Shown: one piece after another, positions 33,471-46,249 of the stretch | Numbering within the stretch: the stretch's first letter is position 1 | Layout: each line of letters opens with the position of its first letter | NCBI GenBank assembly: GCA_036850595.1 | Contig: CM072156.1 | Location: 13,278,326-13,342,325 of the forward strand | Source of the DNA: Rhyacichthys aspro | Taxonomy: Eukaryota; Chordata; Actinopteri; Gobiiformes; Rhyacichthyidae | Direction: 5' to 3' | Length of the DNA stretch: 64,000 nucleotides | Notes under the pieces: model-generated | What the model saw: the letters and a program-made list of their open reading frames with translations, nothing else | Database searches by the model: none | What the model was told of the DNA's origin: nothing | Translations under genes and position numbers: made by a program

Positions 33471-36400
33471 AACAATCCAGACGAATAACAATTAAATAAC
33501 ATAAACAGGAGAGTTTTTCTTAGTTTGGTTCAAGATACCAATGTATTCCTTGAGTGCATCCAAACTTCAGGTTACCCTCCATTCAGCTGCGTCCTCTGGA
33601 AATGTTGAACTAGTGGAAAGTACACGCGTGTCTGTCCATAAACTGGCCAACGTATCTTTGTATGTTTTATATGCCCTTTAATTCCCGGTTGCTTTTGGAA
33701 ATCCGTCTTAGATTAAACACCTGTTTTCGGTCTAGATCCACGCACAGCATAAAAAACTTGATTATTGTTCTAATTGGCTGTATAAAGGCAGTCAACTGGT
33801 TTAAAAGTCATCCTTTCTCATTCTCTTTGCCTTCTCCAGTTATTCCAAGTGGGAGCTCCCTCTAAGGCGGTGTGATGTTGCCACTTGCAGTGGCATCTGT
33901 GTATGTGAGTGAACTTTGTTTGAAGGGAAGTGGTTGTAGATAATTTGCTTCCCGCCGCTGTGGCCGCGTCTTGCTCCTGTGAGCAGTGGGAAAAAGAGCC
34001 GGGGTGGCGCGTATAGGGAGGGCTAGGGGCTATGGGGGCCTGGTGGGCTTCAGCAGGAGGCGGCAAAAGCGCGCACACACTCAAAAGCAAGAAAAAGAGA
34101 TGCAAATAGAGAAAATTGTCTTCATGGGGTTGCTATGTAGCCTGCTTAACACTTTTTAGAGTGTTTGTGCACTGCACGTTGCGCATAAAATTTCAAACTC
34201 TTTGGCATGTGATTTCATTTTTTCATTTTCGTTTTTGACTTCCTGCGTATTTAAGCCTATTAACTGATGAGGTGTCAATGTAAGTTCTAAATGCATATGT
34301 TATACGCCTGTAAACTTTTAAGATATTTAAATTTAAATGGTCTTTTCTTTTTGGGTTTCCTTCAGCCCATAGACCGTGTTGCCCCACAAGAGAGAAAGGT
34401 GTGGGCTTAACTATTAAACCTAATGGACCAAATTACAGGTATAAATGAAAGGTGAAGTCTCTGAGACAGCACTGACAGAAGTGTCAGCCCCACGGGAGAA
34501 TACAGATGGTAAATCGGCCTGTCACAATAGACTCAATCAATGATTACATGCATGAACGTAACGGACAAAAACAAGGCCATCCTCCCAGAGCTGATTGTGG
34601 AGGTCCTAAAGCCCGCAGGGTTACATCTGGAAACAGGCTGCAGGTTAACACTGGGACAAGGGATGATGAGGATGCAGTGTTGTAAAAAAAATAATCATCA
34701 AAAGAAAAGAAAAGCCTATTATTGGACAGTTTTCTGCACTTTTCACCCCATAATGCTGTACATCTTTCTTATTGGAAACAACACATTAGATCCAGTACAA
34801 AATTCTCTTTGGTGGTTTGTCAAAAAGGAAATATGGGGCACTATATTAATTAACCCTTCATGTACAACACGGGACAACATGAACACTGCACATAATTTCC
34901 ATGATAGATCAAACTGCTTAGTGGAATCATCAAATGTAAAAATATTAGATTAAATTAAAAATGTGTACTATAGTTTATAAATGTACAGATGTATCTTAAT
35001 ATGGCCTCAGTGAAATTATTTCTGAGGTATGCTTAGCATTGAATTAATGACAGTGACCAGTTGGAGGTCCCGACATGGCTGTTTGTAATGCCCCGGCAGC
35101 TCACCAACAGAGAGCGGTGGCTTTCTCTTTCATGCCTGTTAAGAAGTAAATGGAAAACAAAGAGGTCAGCACTTGTCTTGTGTTTGTGGCCTCTGTTTTT
35201 TTGTCTTGCTGTAAGTGTTTACTCAAAACATATTGAGCCACTTTGAGAACAGGGCCTGCTCAGTTCTCTAATCTCTGTCGCAGTCTGAGACACTATCCTG
35301 CAGAATGTCACCCAGAGTGACCCCCAGAAGCAGCTGACTACAAGCTTAGTGTAAGGGTCTCTCTCAGAGTCAGAATACTTTTCCACTCAAACCTGGACAA
35401 AGCTGCAAGACAGACTTAAGACCTTCATTCATTAATATGGAACATGAGCATGCATTTTTTTCCCTATGTATCAAATTGTAGGTCTAAAAGTTCTCTCAAA
35501 TGTAATTCAGTTAAGTCTGAAGAAATCCTAATGTAACTGAATGTCATTCCTCCTATAAACTCAGAAATGGTGCACCCATTATTTATGTGTTTTGTTAAAA
35601 GTAATATGTTTGAATAAATGTTTTTGTGATGTGTTATTTGCTTTTTGAATGCAAATTAGCTAAATATAGGCTACTACTTAATCTGTATTGTCACATTTCA
35701 TGAGCATTTAGGTTTATTCAGCCAACCATCTGTTTCCATGTTGAAACACAATGGAGAGGTGGCGCAGCAGCCAATATTTTTGCAATTGACATAATTTCAT
35801 TAGTCATCATTGGCTTTGCCCATCAGTCCTTCATCCAAAATGTGACTTTTATGGACCTCATGGAACTCATTTCTTAAGTGCAAGTTGTTTGTTGGGAACC
35901 TGTTGTTTGTTGTTCTGGAGGATCCGAGACGAGCCTTTAAGATCTTCAAATCTTTAGATTTAGAGAGGTCAATTGTGTTGACCTATCTGTGACCTGTGTC
36001 AACACCAAAGCCACCGGTCTATGCTGGGGTCAACCCTTTTGAGTGACCCAAAGGAAATGTTGGAGCAAAAGTCTGCTTTGTTTTCACAGCCAAATGAGTG
36101 CATAAGAGCGCTCTATCTAAAAAGCTCTTATTTAGTTTTTATTTGTCACAGCAGGCCAATGTAAGCCCCTCAAGATGGCACTCAGACATCCTCGAGTCAA
36201 GTTGTCCAAATTATTGTGCATTTAGTTTTAGCAGTGACCTTTACAGCCTTTTCACATTTACTGCTCCTAGTATTTATTTTATTGTGTGGCACAATTTTGA
36301 ATTACCTATAAAATCTACTAATCTTCTAAATGTACTTGTACATTGTTGAGTCTTGCTTAAAAACTGTCTTTGTGGAATATGATTAGTAACCTTACTGACC

Positions 36401-36472
36401 CGGCATTTTAAAAATAAAACTATGACGGGGCCCAGCCTTCGTTACGCTGTTCTGAAAAATTAGAATAATGGA

Positions 36473-36625
36473 GTGTGAAAGAAGGAGAGATCCAAAGAAT
36501 GAGACAAGAGAAGAAAGACGGTCTTTGGGAAAGAGGAATTAGATAGGAAGAGATGGAGAAATAAAGGGAGGGAAACTATGAAATGGAGACAAAATAAGGA
36601 TTGAAAGAGAGAAGGGGGGTGGTGT
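36473..36625 (+). repeat. Polypurine-biased tract
   Basis: About 150 bp strongly enriched in A and G on the plus strand (units such as GAAAGAAGGAGAGA and AAAGGGAGGGAAAC) with few pyrimidines. Such tracts can adopt triplex structure. No gene or defined repeat family was recognised. Confidence 0.6.
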
Positions 36626-38016
36626 GACGAGATGTGAGTGTTATCATCAGCTCTCATTCTCAGCATGGCATCTATAATGGGAAAAATCAACCTCTCTGAC
36701 TCCTGTGTAATTGGATTTGCCGGGTCTCGTGCTGAATCAGAGCCCAGTGGGTAGCACAAAGCTTGTTAAGATTGGACAAGCATTGCCGGGCGGCTGGGCT
36801 GCTGGATGACTGGGCAAGAGAGGTGGGGTTACGGTGGAGGTAACCTTGACTACTTCTTTGGAGTGGCCAGTGAATTATTTAAATATGTTGAAGACTCACC
36901 TTTTAAAGTCAATTGACTGAAAGCACCATCATAAATCATTCCAAAAATGGTGGAAACCTGATCTTTTCTTACATTTGGGTCACCAGAGGAGAGAAAATGG
37001 ACACCAGTGTTTTAAGGTGGTGGTTACCTGGTTACAGTGTAGACATATTATTACTCCCACCTTGTTGCTTCTCTCAAGGTGTAACCTAAGACTAACAGAA
37101 CTACTTAAGTCTATGTTAAGGCATTTGTACACCAGAAGAACTCAGCTCTGTAATTCACAATAATGTCATGCGTACAATACAATATCCCAATAGAATATAG
37201 TGTAAAAAGGAAATACTTATATTAAATGTTTAAAATCAAATTTTACTAATATAAGGTTGTCTTGTCTGCACATTTTGTTCATTTTAAGACCAGCAATTCA
37301 TCTTAAGGCGATACACTATCAGTACAATGCCATAAATGAGCTCTGCTTCCATCCAAAGAAAAAGGGCATAATTATAATAACCTCATTTCTTACATTTTTA
37401 TGCTTTGTCAAAAAATAAACATTTCCAGTCTGCTGTAATTTGTATTCCACTAATCAATATTCAGTCATTAAATCACAACAATGTAAGAAACAGCCAAAAA
37501 AGAGACTGTGTGAGTTTGTGGTGATGCTACATCATGAAGAAGTGTAAGAAAGAAGGGGGATGGCTTGGTGTGGTTTGGATCTTGTTTCTTCATCGTTACG
37601 TTACACTCAGAAGAGGAGTAGATACCCAGTAAGAACTGAATAAGATCTCCCTGCTCCTCCACCTCCCACAACATGAATGATTAAGCACAGGCCGCGATGC
37701 CCTGGGCCTGGCTCTAGCTGATGTACACATGTAACATCACCAACCCTTGCACCTCACCACAAACTTCTACAGAAGTGACAGCAAAGGACACTTTAGAGCA
37801 TTCTGAGAGCATTGTTCTCACTGAAGATTTGCCAGCTGCTACCAACCTACACTTTACAGGGTCACTGATTGCCTTGATGCAAGCAGACACTGGAGGAGAC
37901 TTGTCCAACTTCTCTTGAGAGAAGGAGAACTTTGCCATTTTGGATCCCAACCAAGAGAGTCTGCACCTGACAGCAGAACAATACAGATTCAAAAATGCAG
38001 GTTTGAAAGCAGTGTA

Positions 38017-38018
<2 letters not shown>

Positions 38019-38065
<47 letters not shown>
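38019..38065 (+). repeat. (TG)n microsatellite
   Basis: Uninterrupted TG dinucleotide repeat of about 23 units between FOXN4 and MYO1H. It is a useful polymorphic marker with no coding role. Confidence 0.97.
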
Positions 38066-38066
<1 letters not shown>

Positions 38067-40335
38067 GCTACATGTGTTCACTGTCATCAGGATTGTAGCT
38101 TTCGGTGTGCTTACTTGTGTTGGATGCCGTGCTTTGTGTAAATGAAGAGTGTGAGCAATTCAAATGACTGGATATTAAACTGGATGAATCTTCCAGTCTG
38201 TCAAGTGGAAACGCTTGTTGTACAGATATAATTAAAAACTAGAATATATAAGTGAGAACTATGGGGGCAGTGTTGAGATATTCGTAATGTATGAGATGAT
38301 TAGGCACAGTTCCCTTTAAGACACAGATAAACTTTCATGTTACTTAACCTCTCAACAGCACCACTCTGACTGCACGAGTGTCTCCTCCCCTCATTCATAG
38401 AGCAGCTTCTTCTCTGTTACTTCTCACACATGAGGTCACTCAGTCTCAGGCGACATTGACACTCTAGACCTAAATGAGGGACCATCTCTTAATTAAAACA
38501 CAATTGCTTGAGCTCTGAGGTTGCATGGCGCACCTCATCTGTCAATAGCCTAAGTGGATTAATTACATAATCATTCTTTCCGCGTTATATCAGATTGTCT
38601 TCATGATTTTTTAATCCTAAACCTATAGTAATCCAAACATGTTTAATGTAATAAATGACTGCACTTTAAACCTCGACTACTAAGATCTATTTAAAGTTGT
38701 ATGGCTTTCTTCGGAGCACTACTGCCTGCTGCACACCGGCAGGGCAACAAGGTTTTACTGTATATTATGTGCATTATTATGACCACTGAATTCTTTAATC
38801 TTCTTTTGACAGCAGCTTATCTTTCCGTTCTTGTAATGCTGCATGGCAGATACCTAAGTCACGCTGTCGCAGCATATTGTCTACTTGTGTTTAGCCCGAG
38901 AGAAGTTTGTTCCCATGAAAACAAGGGGTGTTACAAATATCCCACAGCAGCAACAGAGCTACCATCACATCTTCAGATTGATTCTGACGTCCCAAAAAGA
39001 GCTCCTTCAATGATATTGTTCACCTGTCTCATTGGCTTAAAATGGGTGGTGGTGGGGGCTCTGGGAAGGGGGCAGAGTGAGGGTTATTGGTAGGGACGCA
39101 TTGTTACCCAGAGGGGTGTAAGTATTTGGGGTATGAGGCTGACAGGTGAAAGAAAATACTCTCATCTAGCCTTCTCTGTCCTCACAAGGGGCCCGGGCGA
39201 GCAAAGTAATGAAGTCCAAATTACTGCACAGGATTGCAAAGAACAAGCATCTATTGTTTGTCGTCAGGGCGCACTAAATGTGTCACAGCAAGCAGCGGGG
39301 CACGGACCGTTACTGGACTATTTAGTCTGTCCCTGTTGTCTCAAGACGGCCCCGTTTCAGAGGTTCTCAGATCAGACAAATACGGCTCCCCTTCTCACCC
39401 TCCTCCTCCGCCTTCACCCTTCCTCTGTACAGCCAACCCACACCCCCAACTCCTCACCCAAAAATAGGCCAAATCTCCTCTATTGTGTTTCGACTGCCTA
39501 GTGTGAAATTCACTGTGACGTTAAATGTTTTCTAATGAATAATTACTGAATGGATATGCCGGGGGAATATGTGTAATGGATTGTAGACTGCATTTTAAAG
39601 ACGTCTTTTTTGTCTCTGCTCCCTGGTATTTACAGGACAAAAACACTTGGCCTTTCTCAGAAGAAACGAGGGCCATGGGCAGAGGATAGGGCAGGGGGAG
39701 CAAAGGGGGAGATGGAGGGCTTTGTGTCAATTAGATCCAATGGATTATCTTTTTAATGTTTTTACAGAGAGGGCTGAGAATCAAAGGGCTTCTGGTTCCA
39801 AAGGAGAGAGAAAAAACATACAAAACCAACAAAAGCTGTGAAAACCTTTGGTCTGAGTGTTGGAGCTGAAAATGCAAAACAGATTGGTGGAATTTTTTCC
39901 ACTATGCTTCTTAAATGTGCCACTGTTTTGGCCTCCTCAAGTCCATTTGCACAGAGTTGTGTCAGCTTCAGAGAACTGTGGGCTGTGAGCCAAAGTCCCT
40001 GTGTGCTGTGTGGTGATCATTAGCCTCTGTCTGTTTCTTTTCACAATCACCGAGCTCTGTCTCAAAGACACATAGGACCTCTAGACCCCACATTTCAATA
40101 GAACAAACATGGGCCATATTTGTGCTTTTTTTGGTCTGTATTCAGATCAGTCCAACCCACCAACCCAGCTATTTGAATATTAATTTGTAGATGACTGGGA
40201 GTTTGGAACATCAGTAAGTGCTAACACTGTGGTTAGTGTGAAATGTTTTGATTGTAAATGGATTTAGTGAAAGAAGGTACAAACCCTTTATGTCTGTGAT
40301 TCATTAAGACTTGTTGCACTCAGATTCAGCTGGAC

Positions 40336-43300
40336 ATGGAGGGTGCCCTGACGGCCAGGGATCGTGTTGGGATCCAGGACTTTGTTCTTCTTGATGAAAC
40401 CACAGAGGAGGCTTTCATTAACAACCTCAAGAAACGCTTTGGCAATGATCTCATTTATGTGAGCACTTGAAATACTCATATTTTGCCAAAAAATGTAAAT
40501 GCAGTTTTCTAAAAATAGATTTTTTTTTCAGACCTATGTTGGTACTTTGTTGGTTTCTGTCAATCCTTACAAAGAGTTGGACATTTACACCAGGAAACAG
40601 ATGGATGTCTACATGGGTGTTAACTTTTTTGAACTTCCACCACACATGTGAGTCTCTTAACATGTGAAACTATAAAGTGTAAGACATATATTATACACTG
40701 AGGGTTTAAAACAGGCATCCCAGTATATGAAGCCCTGGATGACCATCTCCATAGATCTATTATTGCCTCATAGTAGTTTTTAAGTTAAACTTGATATATT
40801 TCATTTGACACATTCATGCACATGTCATATAAAAATAATAAAAAAAATCACACAGTCTTTACTTACAGAATGTAATTTGTAATGTAACTAAATTCAACTT
40901 TTTTGTATGTTAATGTTTTTGACTAAACCAACACCCCTACAGCTATGCCTTGGCAGACAATGCCTACCACACAATGCTGACAGAATACAACAATCACTTT
41001 ATCCTGATCTCTGGAGAGAGTGGAGCAGGGAAAACAGAGGCATCCAAGAAGATCCTGCAGTATTACGCTGTCAGCTGTCCAAGCACCACTCTGCTGAACA
41101 CTGTCAGGGACAAAATGCTCATGTCCAATCCAGTCCTAGAGGTCAGGCCTTCACAAATGATAAGTCACTACCATGACCCAGAGCAACCAAATGCTATATT
41201 TAGTAATCTGCCTTTTATTTTATTTTTTTTCTCCAGGCTTTCGGCAATGCCAAAACACTGAAAAATGATAATTCAAGTCGCTTTGGGAAATACATGGACA
41301 TTCAGTTTGACAGCCAGGTAAGAATCAGGAAGCAGAAAGAGTTCTCTTATGAGCTTTTACAGTTACACAGGGATTGATTCTGAGATTATGAAGAGGACCA
41401 AATCATTTAGTTTGGTTAGTCGACCATAGGCCTGTTCTTTCTGCAAGTTGTAGAGTTGCTGTCTTTAGGTTGATGATGCCCATATAGGGGGATGCTGTTG
41501 GAGGCCATATCCTGAACTACCTACTGGAAAAGTCGAGGGTTGTACACCAGAACCATGGAGAGAGGAACTTTCACATCTTCTATCAGCTTGTGGGGGGAGC
41601 AGGAGATGATCTGCTGCACCAACTGGGACTGGAGAGAGACTGCCAGCTGTACAACTATCTGACACAAGTGTGTAGTGGCTGTGTACTGTGGCCCTGCAGA
41701 CCACACTGTCTGCAGTACACTCATTTGGGGCATTGTTTCCACAGGGAGAGTGTGCCATTGTTTCTTCAATTAACGACAACAACAACTGGAAGACAGTCAA
41801 AAATGCACTGCAAGTGATCAACATTGACCAGAGCTACACTGATGTATGTCTTATTTACACTAACAGTATATGTTTAGTGCATAGCAAGATTTGTATCACC
41901 TTTTTATTATTCTTTACAGCATTTGTTTTCCATTGTTGCAAGTGTTCTTCATCTTGGGAATTTAAAATTTGACTCTGATAGCAAAGGCCTTGCCACCCTC
42001 AGCAGCAACAACGCAGAACTACGATGGGTGTCAAATGTAAGTAAATACAAAATGCACAGAACTGATTTAATGTTTTACAAGAGATATTGTCTAATGTCAT
42101 TTTCTATTGCAGCTCTTGGGAGTTGATGCTCATAAACTCCATGATGGACTCACATTTAGAAAGATTGAAGCCAAAAATGATCTGGTGTGATTTTACTGCA
42201 TGTGCAATACTTTCTAACATAGCAAATCCTCCTGTCTATTGGACACTTGATATCAATTTTTTTTTTTGGTAAAGGTCCTCAGCCCATTCACAATCGATCA
42301 TGCCATCTATGCCAGAGATGCCTTGGCCAAAGCCATCTATGGACAGACCTTCACCTGGCTGGTCAACAGGATCAATGAGTCCATGGAAAACACAGTAAGA
42401 GGAAATGAATGGTATTGGCAAATAAACAAACAAACAAACAAAAGACGGACTTTGTCTTTTTACTTCCAGGACCCTTCCCGAAAAACTGTAATCGGCCTTT
42501 TAGACATTTATGGATTTGAGGTTTTTTATGTTAACAGGTACTATTTGCCATTGTTCTATTATGATGAAAGCTGTATTGTGTTTAGGGAGTAAATTATATT
42601 TTAAATGTATTTATTTTTAGTTTTGAGCAGTTCTGTATAAACTACTGCAACGAAAAACTGCAGCAGCTCTTTATCCAGTTGACGCTCAAGGCCGAACAGG
42701 AAGAATATGAGGCAGAGGGTATAGAGGTAATCTTAAAAAAAAAAAAAAAAAAGCTTAAGATGATATGATTTATTATTAGGCTATAATATATGGACTGTAT
42801 TCCTTTTTTTTTCAGTGGGAGCCAGTGCAGTTCTTCAATAACAAGATCATTTGTGACCTGGTCGAGGAGAAACATCGAGGAATCATAGCCATACTGGTGT
42901 GAAAATACATCAGAGGCAATGGTGAGGGCAGGTGTTCACCAAAACACTGATAATATTTGGATGACTTTTGTACAGGATGAAGAGTGTCTGAGGCCCGGAG
43001 ATGCCACAGATCTCACCTTTTTGGAACGTCTGGAGGACAAAATGGCAAATCACCCTCATTTTGTCACGTGAGTTGAATTAAACGCAATTCAGAGCATGAT
43101 CTCTCTTTAACTTTTGAAGGGAGCTGTGAGCTTGTGAGCTGGTGAATTCATTTTAACCCTCTGTGTCCTTAAGACACAAACTGGCAGACAAAATGACACG
43201 CAAGACTCTGGAGAGGGGGGATTTCCGTCTTTTGCATTACGCTGGGGAGGTCACCTACTGTGTTGTGGGTAAAAGAAAGCTCTAATTCAAACCGTGTCTT

Positions 43301-46249
43301 TCAAACATCTAAAGAATACTGTTTCCAATGTATTTGTTTACTTTTACGCTTTAGGTTTCCTGGACAAAAACAACGATCTATTGTACCGGAACATTAAAGA
43401 TGTAAGCTATAAGATCCTTGATTATTTCAAATCAGTCTGTACAATAATTCACTTTTGTGCTCATTTGTGATTCCACTTTATGATTTGATGATTTATGATT
43501 CCCTTGAAGCTAATGTGTCAGTCTAAAAATGCCATAGTCCGGGAGTGCTTCTCAACGCTGGACCCAGACAACAGGAGAAGACCTGAAACAGTTGAGTGTG
43601 TGACCTCTGTTAGTTTTTTGGCCTGTCAGGAGCAGTCGATTGTGTCACCATTAAACCATATGTAAGTGACAGATGCACTGTTAAGGATCACGACCTGGGG
43701 GCTGTGTCTGTAGGTGGCGACTCAGTTCAAGAGCAGCCTGCTGAAGCTGACAGAGATTCTCATGGCTAAAGAGGCCTGGTACATCCGCTGTCTAAAATCC
43801 AATGAGTCTAAGCAGAAAGGTAGTGTTTAAAGATAAGTACGACCGTTCGGGCATGTGCAAATGTTTCAAAACGGATGCAACCATTTACACAGGGCAATTT
43901 GACGAAGCACTCATAAGACACCAAGTGAAGTACCTGGGACTGATGGAGCACCTGAGAGTCAGGCGTGCTGGTTTTGCTTACAGACGCAAATATGAGGTGT
44001 TTCTAAAAAGGTACGACAATATATTAAATTCATGTTACTTTTTAAAACGATGATAAATGTTTGCTCGATCTTTTTAGATACAAACCTCTTTGCCCAGCCA
44101 CATGGCCCCACTGGAGAGGAGACCCTGCTGATGGAGTAGAAGTGCTTGTTCAGCATCTGGGCTATTTGCCAAATGAATACAAAATGGGGAGGTGAGAGCA
44201 GTTTCAGTGTTCTCACTAATAATTCGACAAAAAACAATCGTCAGCTGTATTTTTTTTTCAGAACCAAAATCTTCATCCGCCATCCAAGGACGCTGTATGC
44301 TACAGAGGATGCATTTGAGAAGTGTAAACATGAACTGGGTGAGTGCAGGTCCCTGTTGATTATTTCTTCTGGTTAGGAAATGTGACTATGTGTTTTTCAT
44401 TTGCAGCCACAAGGCTCCAGGCCAAATATAAAGGATACAAAGCAAAGGGGGAGTTCAGAAAACAGAAGGAAGCTGGTAATTGCCACATTATACATTACTA
44501 TAATTTGACATGCTTGATTGTTTAGAGAATAGTATCAAGTGAAGTATTCCACCACTGTGATATTTCAAAAGCCACAAAGATTGAAACATGTTGGCGAGGA
44601 GTCCAAGCTCGAAAAGAGAGAGAAAAAAGAGCCTGGGCTGTCAAAGTCATCAAGCAGTAAGATGATTACTCCTTTAACATTTCTTAAGCTCTTTATAGTC
44701 AGGTGATGCTACATTTCTCTACTGTTTTATAGATTTATCAAGGGGTACATGACCAGAGGTCAAGCAAAAACCACAGACAACTCAGAGTACCTGGCTTTTG
44801 TAAGACAAAATTACCTAAACAGGCTTAAAGAAAATCTGCCAAAAACTGTTTTAGACAAGACCACCTGGCTCTCTCCACCACATGTGTTGACAGAGGTAAG
44901 ACTTGGGATTTGCATAGTAGAATTGCAAATTAACAATCAATTAAGATTTTTGCGCTTTATGTTGAAGCATGTCAATATTGTGATCTCATCTATCTATTGT
45001 TATTATCTAGACATCAGAGATACTGAGGAAGCTTCATTACCGTCTCATGGTGAGGAAGTATGTTAGAGGAATCACACCACAGAGAAAAGCCCAGGTAATG
45101 CACACAACCTGACTCATACTATACTATACTATACTGTTATATTTACTTACCTATTTTAGCCTTTTGGCCTTTATTAGATAGTCACTGTAGGAGAAAGAGG
45201 GAAATGACATTGGGCAAATGATCCAAGCCGGATCGTTGCCCAAGTATGTATCTTTTGATTTAATAATTTGCAAATATATTCTTTTTTTAAAGCTTCAACT
45301 GAAACTTATCGCAAGCACACTTTTCAAAGGAAAAAAGGAAAGTTATCCTCTGAGTGTTGCTCAACCATTTGTGGACACCAGACTCAGTAAGTATCAGAGA
45401 TGTTGACTTAAAAAAAAGAAAAAAGGTTTAGTTAGAAACAAGTACTTGAACACTCACAACTGCTTTTCAGATGAACAAGAGATAAATGTCAGAGTCATCC
45501 AGATGATTCGAAATGAACACATTAAGGTATTTCAATGAAACGAATGACAAAAATAAAAATGTTGAGGCCCGGTTATACTAACACAGTTAGTTTTTCTGTT
45601 TCAGTATAGTGTACCAGTGATCAAGTATGACAGAAATGGATTCAAACCACGTCCTAGGCAGCTAATCCTCACACAGACGGCTGCATATCTAGTAGAGGAA
45701 GCCAAAATCAAACAGAGAGTTCTGTACACCTCTCTCAAAGGTCAGCACACTGTAGTATAAGAAACTGAAATGTAATGACTGATGCTATAACTCTTATAAC
45801 CATTGCAGGGATATCTATCAGCAACTTGACAGATGGCATTGTTGTATTCCACATCACATGTGAAGACCCGAAACAGAAGGGAGATCTGGTAATGCACTGT
45901 GACCACTTGTTTGAATTTTTGACCAAGCTCAGCGTCATAGCTAATAAACAGAATGCAATTAAAGTGGTTCAGGGCAGGTAGGTTGACTGCAAAACAGAAA
46001 TACTCAAACTATTAAGGCATGCTGTGATTTACAACATTTACATTTTTTAGCATCAAGACTGAAATCCAGGCAGGAAAAGAGAGTGGTGTAGACTTCAGCA
46101 CTGGGCAGGAGCCCTTGGTGTACAAGGGCAAGAATGGACACCTAATGGTGGTGAGTGGTGGTTGTTAAAATGGAGCTTTGTCCAAAGGGATGCAGTGTGA
46201 GTCAGACTGTTTGTCAATGCAGGTTGCCACTCGGGCCAGGACACGTTAA
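40336..46249 (+). CDS. myo1h: Unconventional myosin-Ih
   Basis: Class I actin-based motor that tethers membranes to the cytoskeleton. The start MEGALTARDRVGIQDFVLLDE (ATG 40336, context GACATGG) matches human MYO1H. The motor domain has the P-loop GESGAGKTEASKK near 41010-41050, switch I NDNSSRFGKYMDIQF (41265-41315) and switch II DIYGFEVF (42503-42526). An acidic Asp lies 16 residues before the DALAK motif, satisfying the TEDS rule. The converter/neck has IQ-like segments ATRLQAKYKGYKAKGEF (44407 on) and ATKIETCWRGVQARKE (44573 on). A basic TH1 tail follows, with VPVIKYDRNGFKPRPRQLILT, ending VATRARTR with TAA 46247-46249. All phases join and no stop was found. Two introns use a weaker GTGTGA donor. 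The paralogue MYO1C is excluded by the N-terminus and synteny. Confidence 0.95.
42726..42743 (+). repeat. Poly-A run in a MYO1H intron
   Basis: Homopolymer of about 18 A shortly after the donor of the exon ending AEGIE. Simple repeat. Confidence 0.8.
45114..45240. repeat. ACTAT microsatellite plus degenerate SINE-tail fragment
   Basis: A short ACTAT repeat (45114-45136) is followed by a segment with GGAGAAAGAGGGAAATGACA and GATCCAAGCCGGATCGTTGCC. This resembles the tail of an interspersed element common in teleost genomes (GGAAATGACATGCAGCAAAG...GCCGGGATCGAAC pattern). It is short and diverged, sits in a MYO1H intron, and family assignment is tentative. Confidence 0.4.

Larger units (their letters stand above)
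33471..40335. other. FOXN4-MYO1H intergenic interval, no gene recognised
   Basis: This is the largest gene-free stretch of the window, about 6.9 kb. ORFs within it do not resemble any family and lack splice or codon support. It contains a TG microsatellite, a 150-bp polypurine-biased tract (about 36473-36625) and several segments whose mixed composition and homeodomain-type cores (TAATTA, GGATTA, CTAATGAATAATTA) suggest regulatory elements, near 35640-36060, 36650-36780, 38500-38640 and 39480-39780. Location beside a developmental transcription factor makes enhancers plausible. This is inference without an alignment. Confidence 0.5.

Noticed and set aside
34540..34953. 137-codon ORF upstream of FOXN4
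   Set aside because: Composition is like the surrounding non-coding DNA and includes poly-Lys from an A-rich run; no homology recognised.
38701..39093. 130-codon hydrophobic ORF between FOXN4 and MYO1H
   Set aside because: No recognisable family, no splice, Kozak or polyA support; it lies in a gene-free interval where an ORF of this length can occur by chance.
43790..43900. Apparent break in the MYO1H motor domain after CLKSNESK
   Set aside because: A donor at AAAG|GTAGTG and an acceptor at ACACAG restore the reading KQKGQFDEALIRHQ, so it is an intron and not a frameshift.
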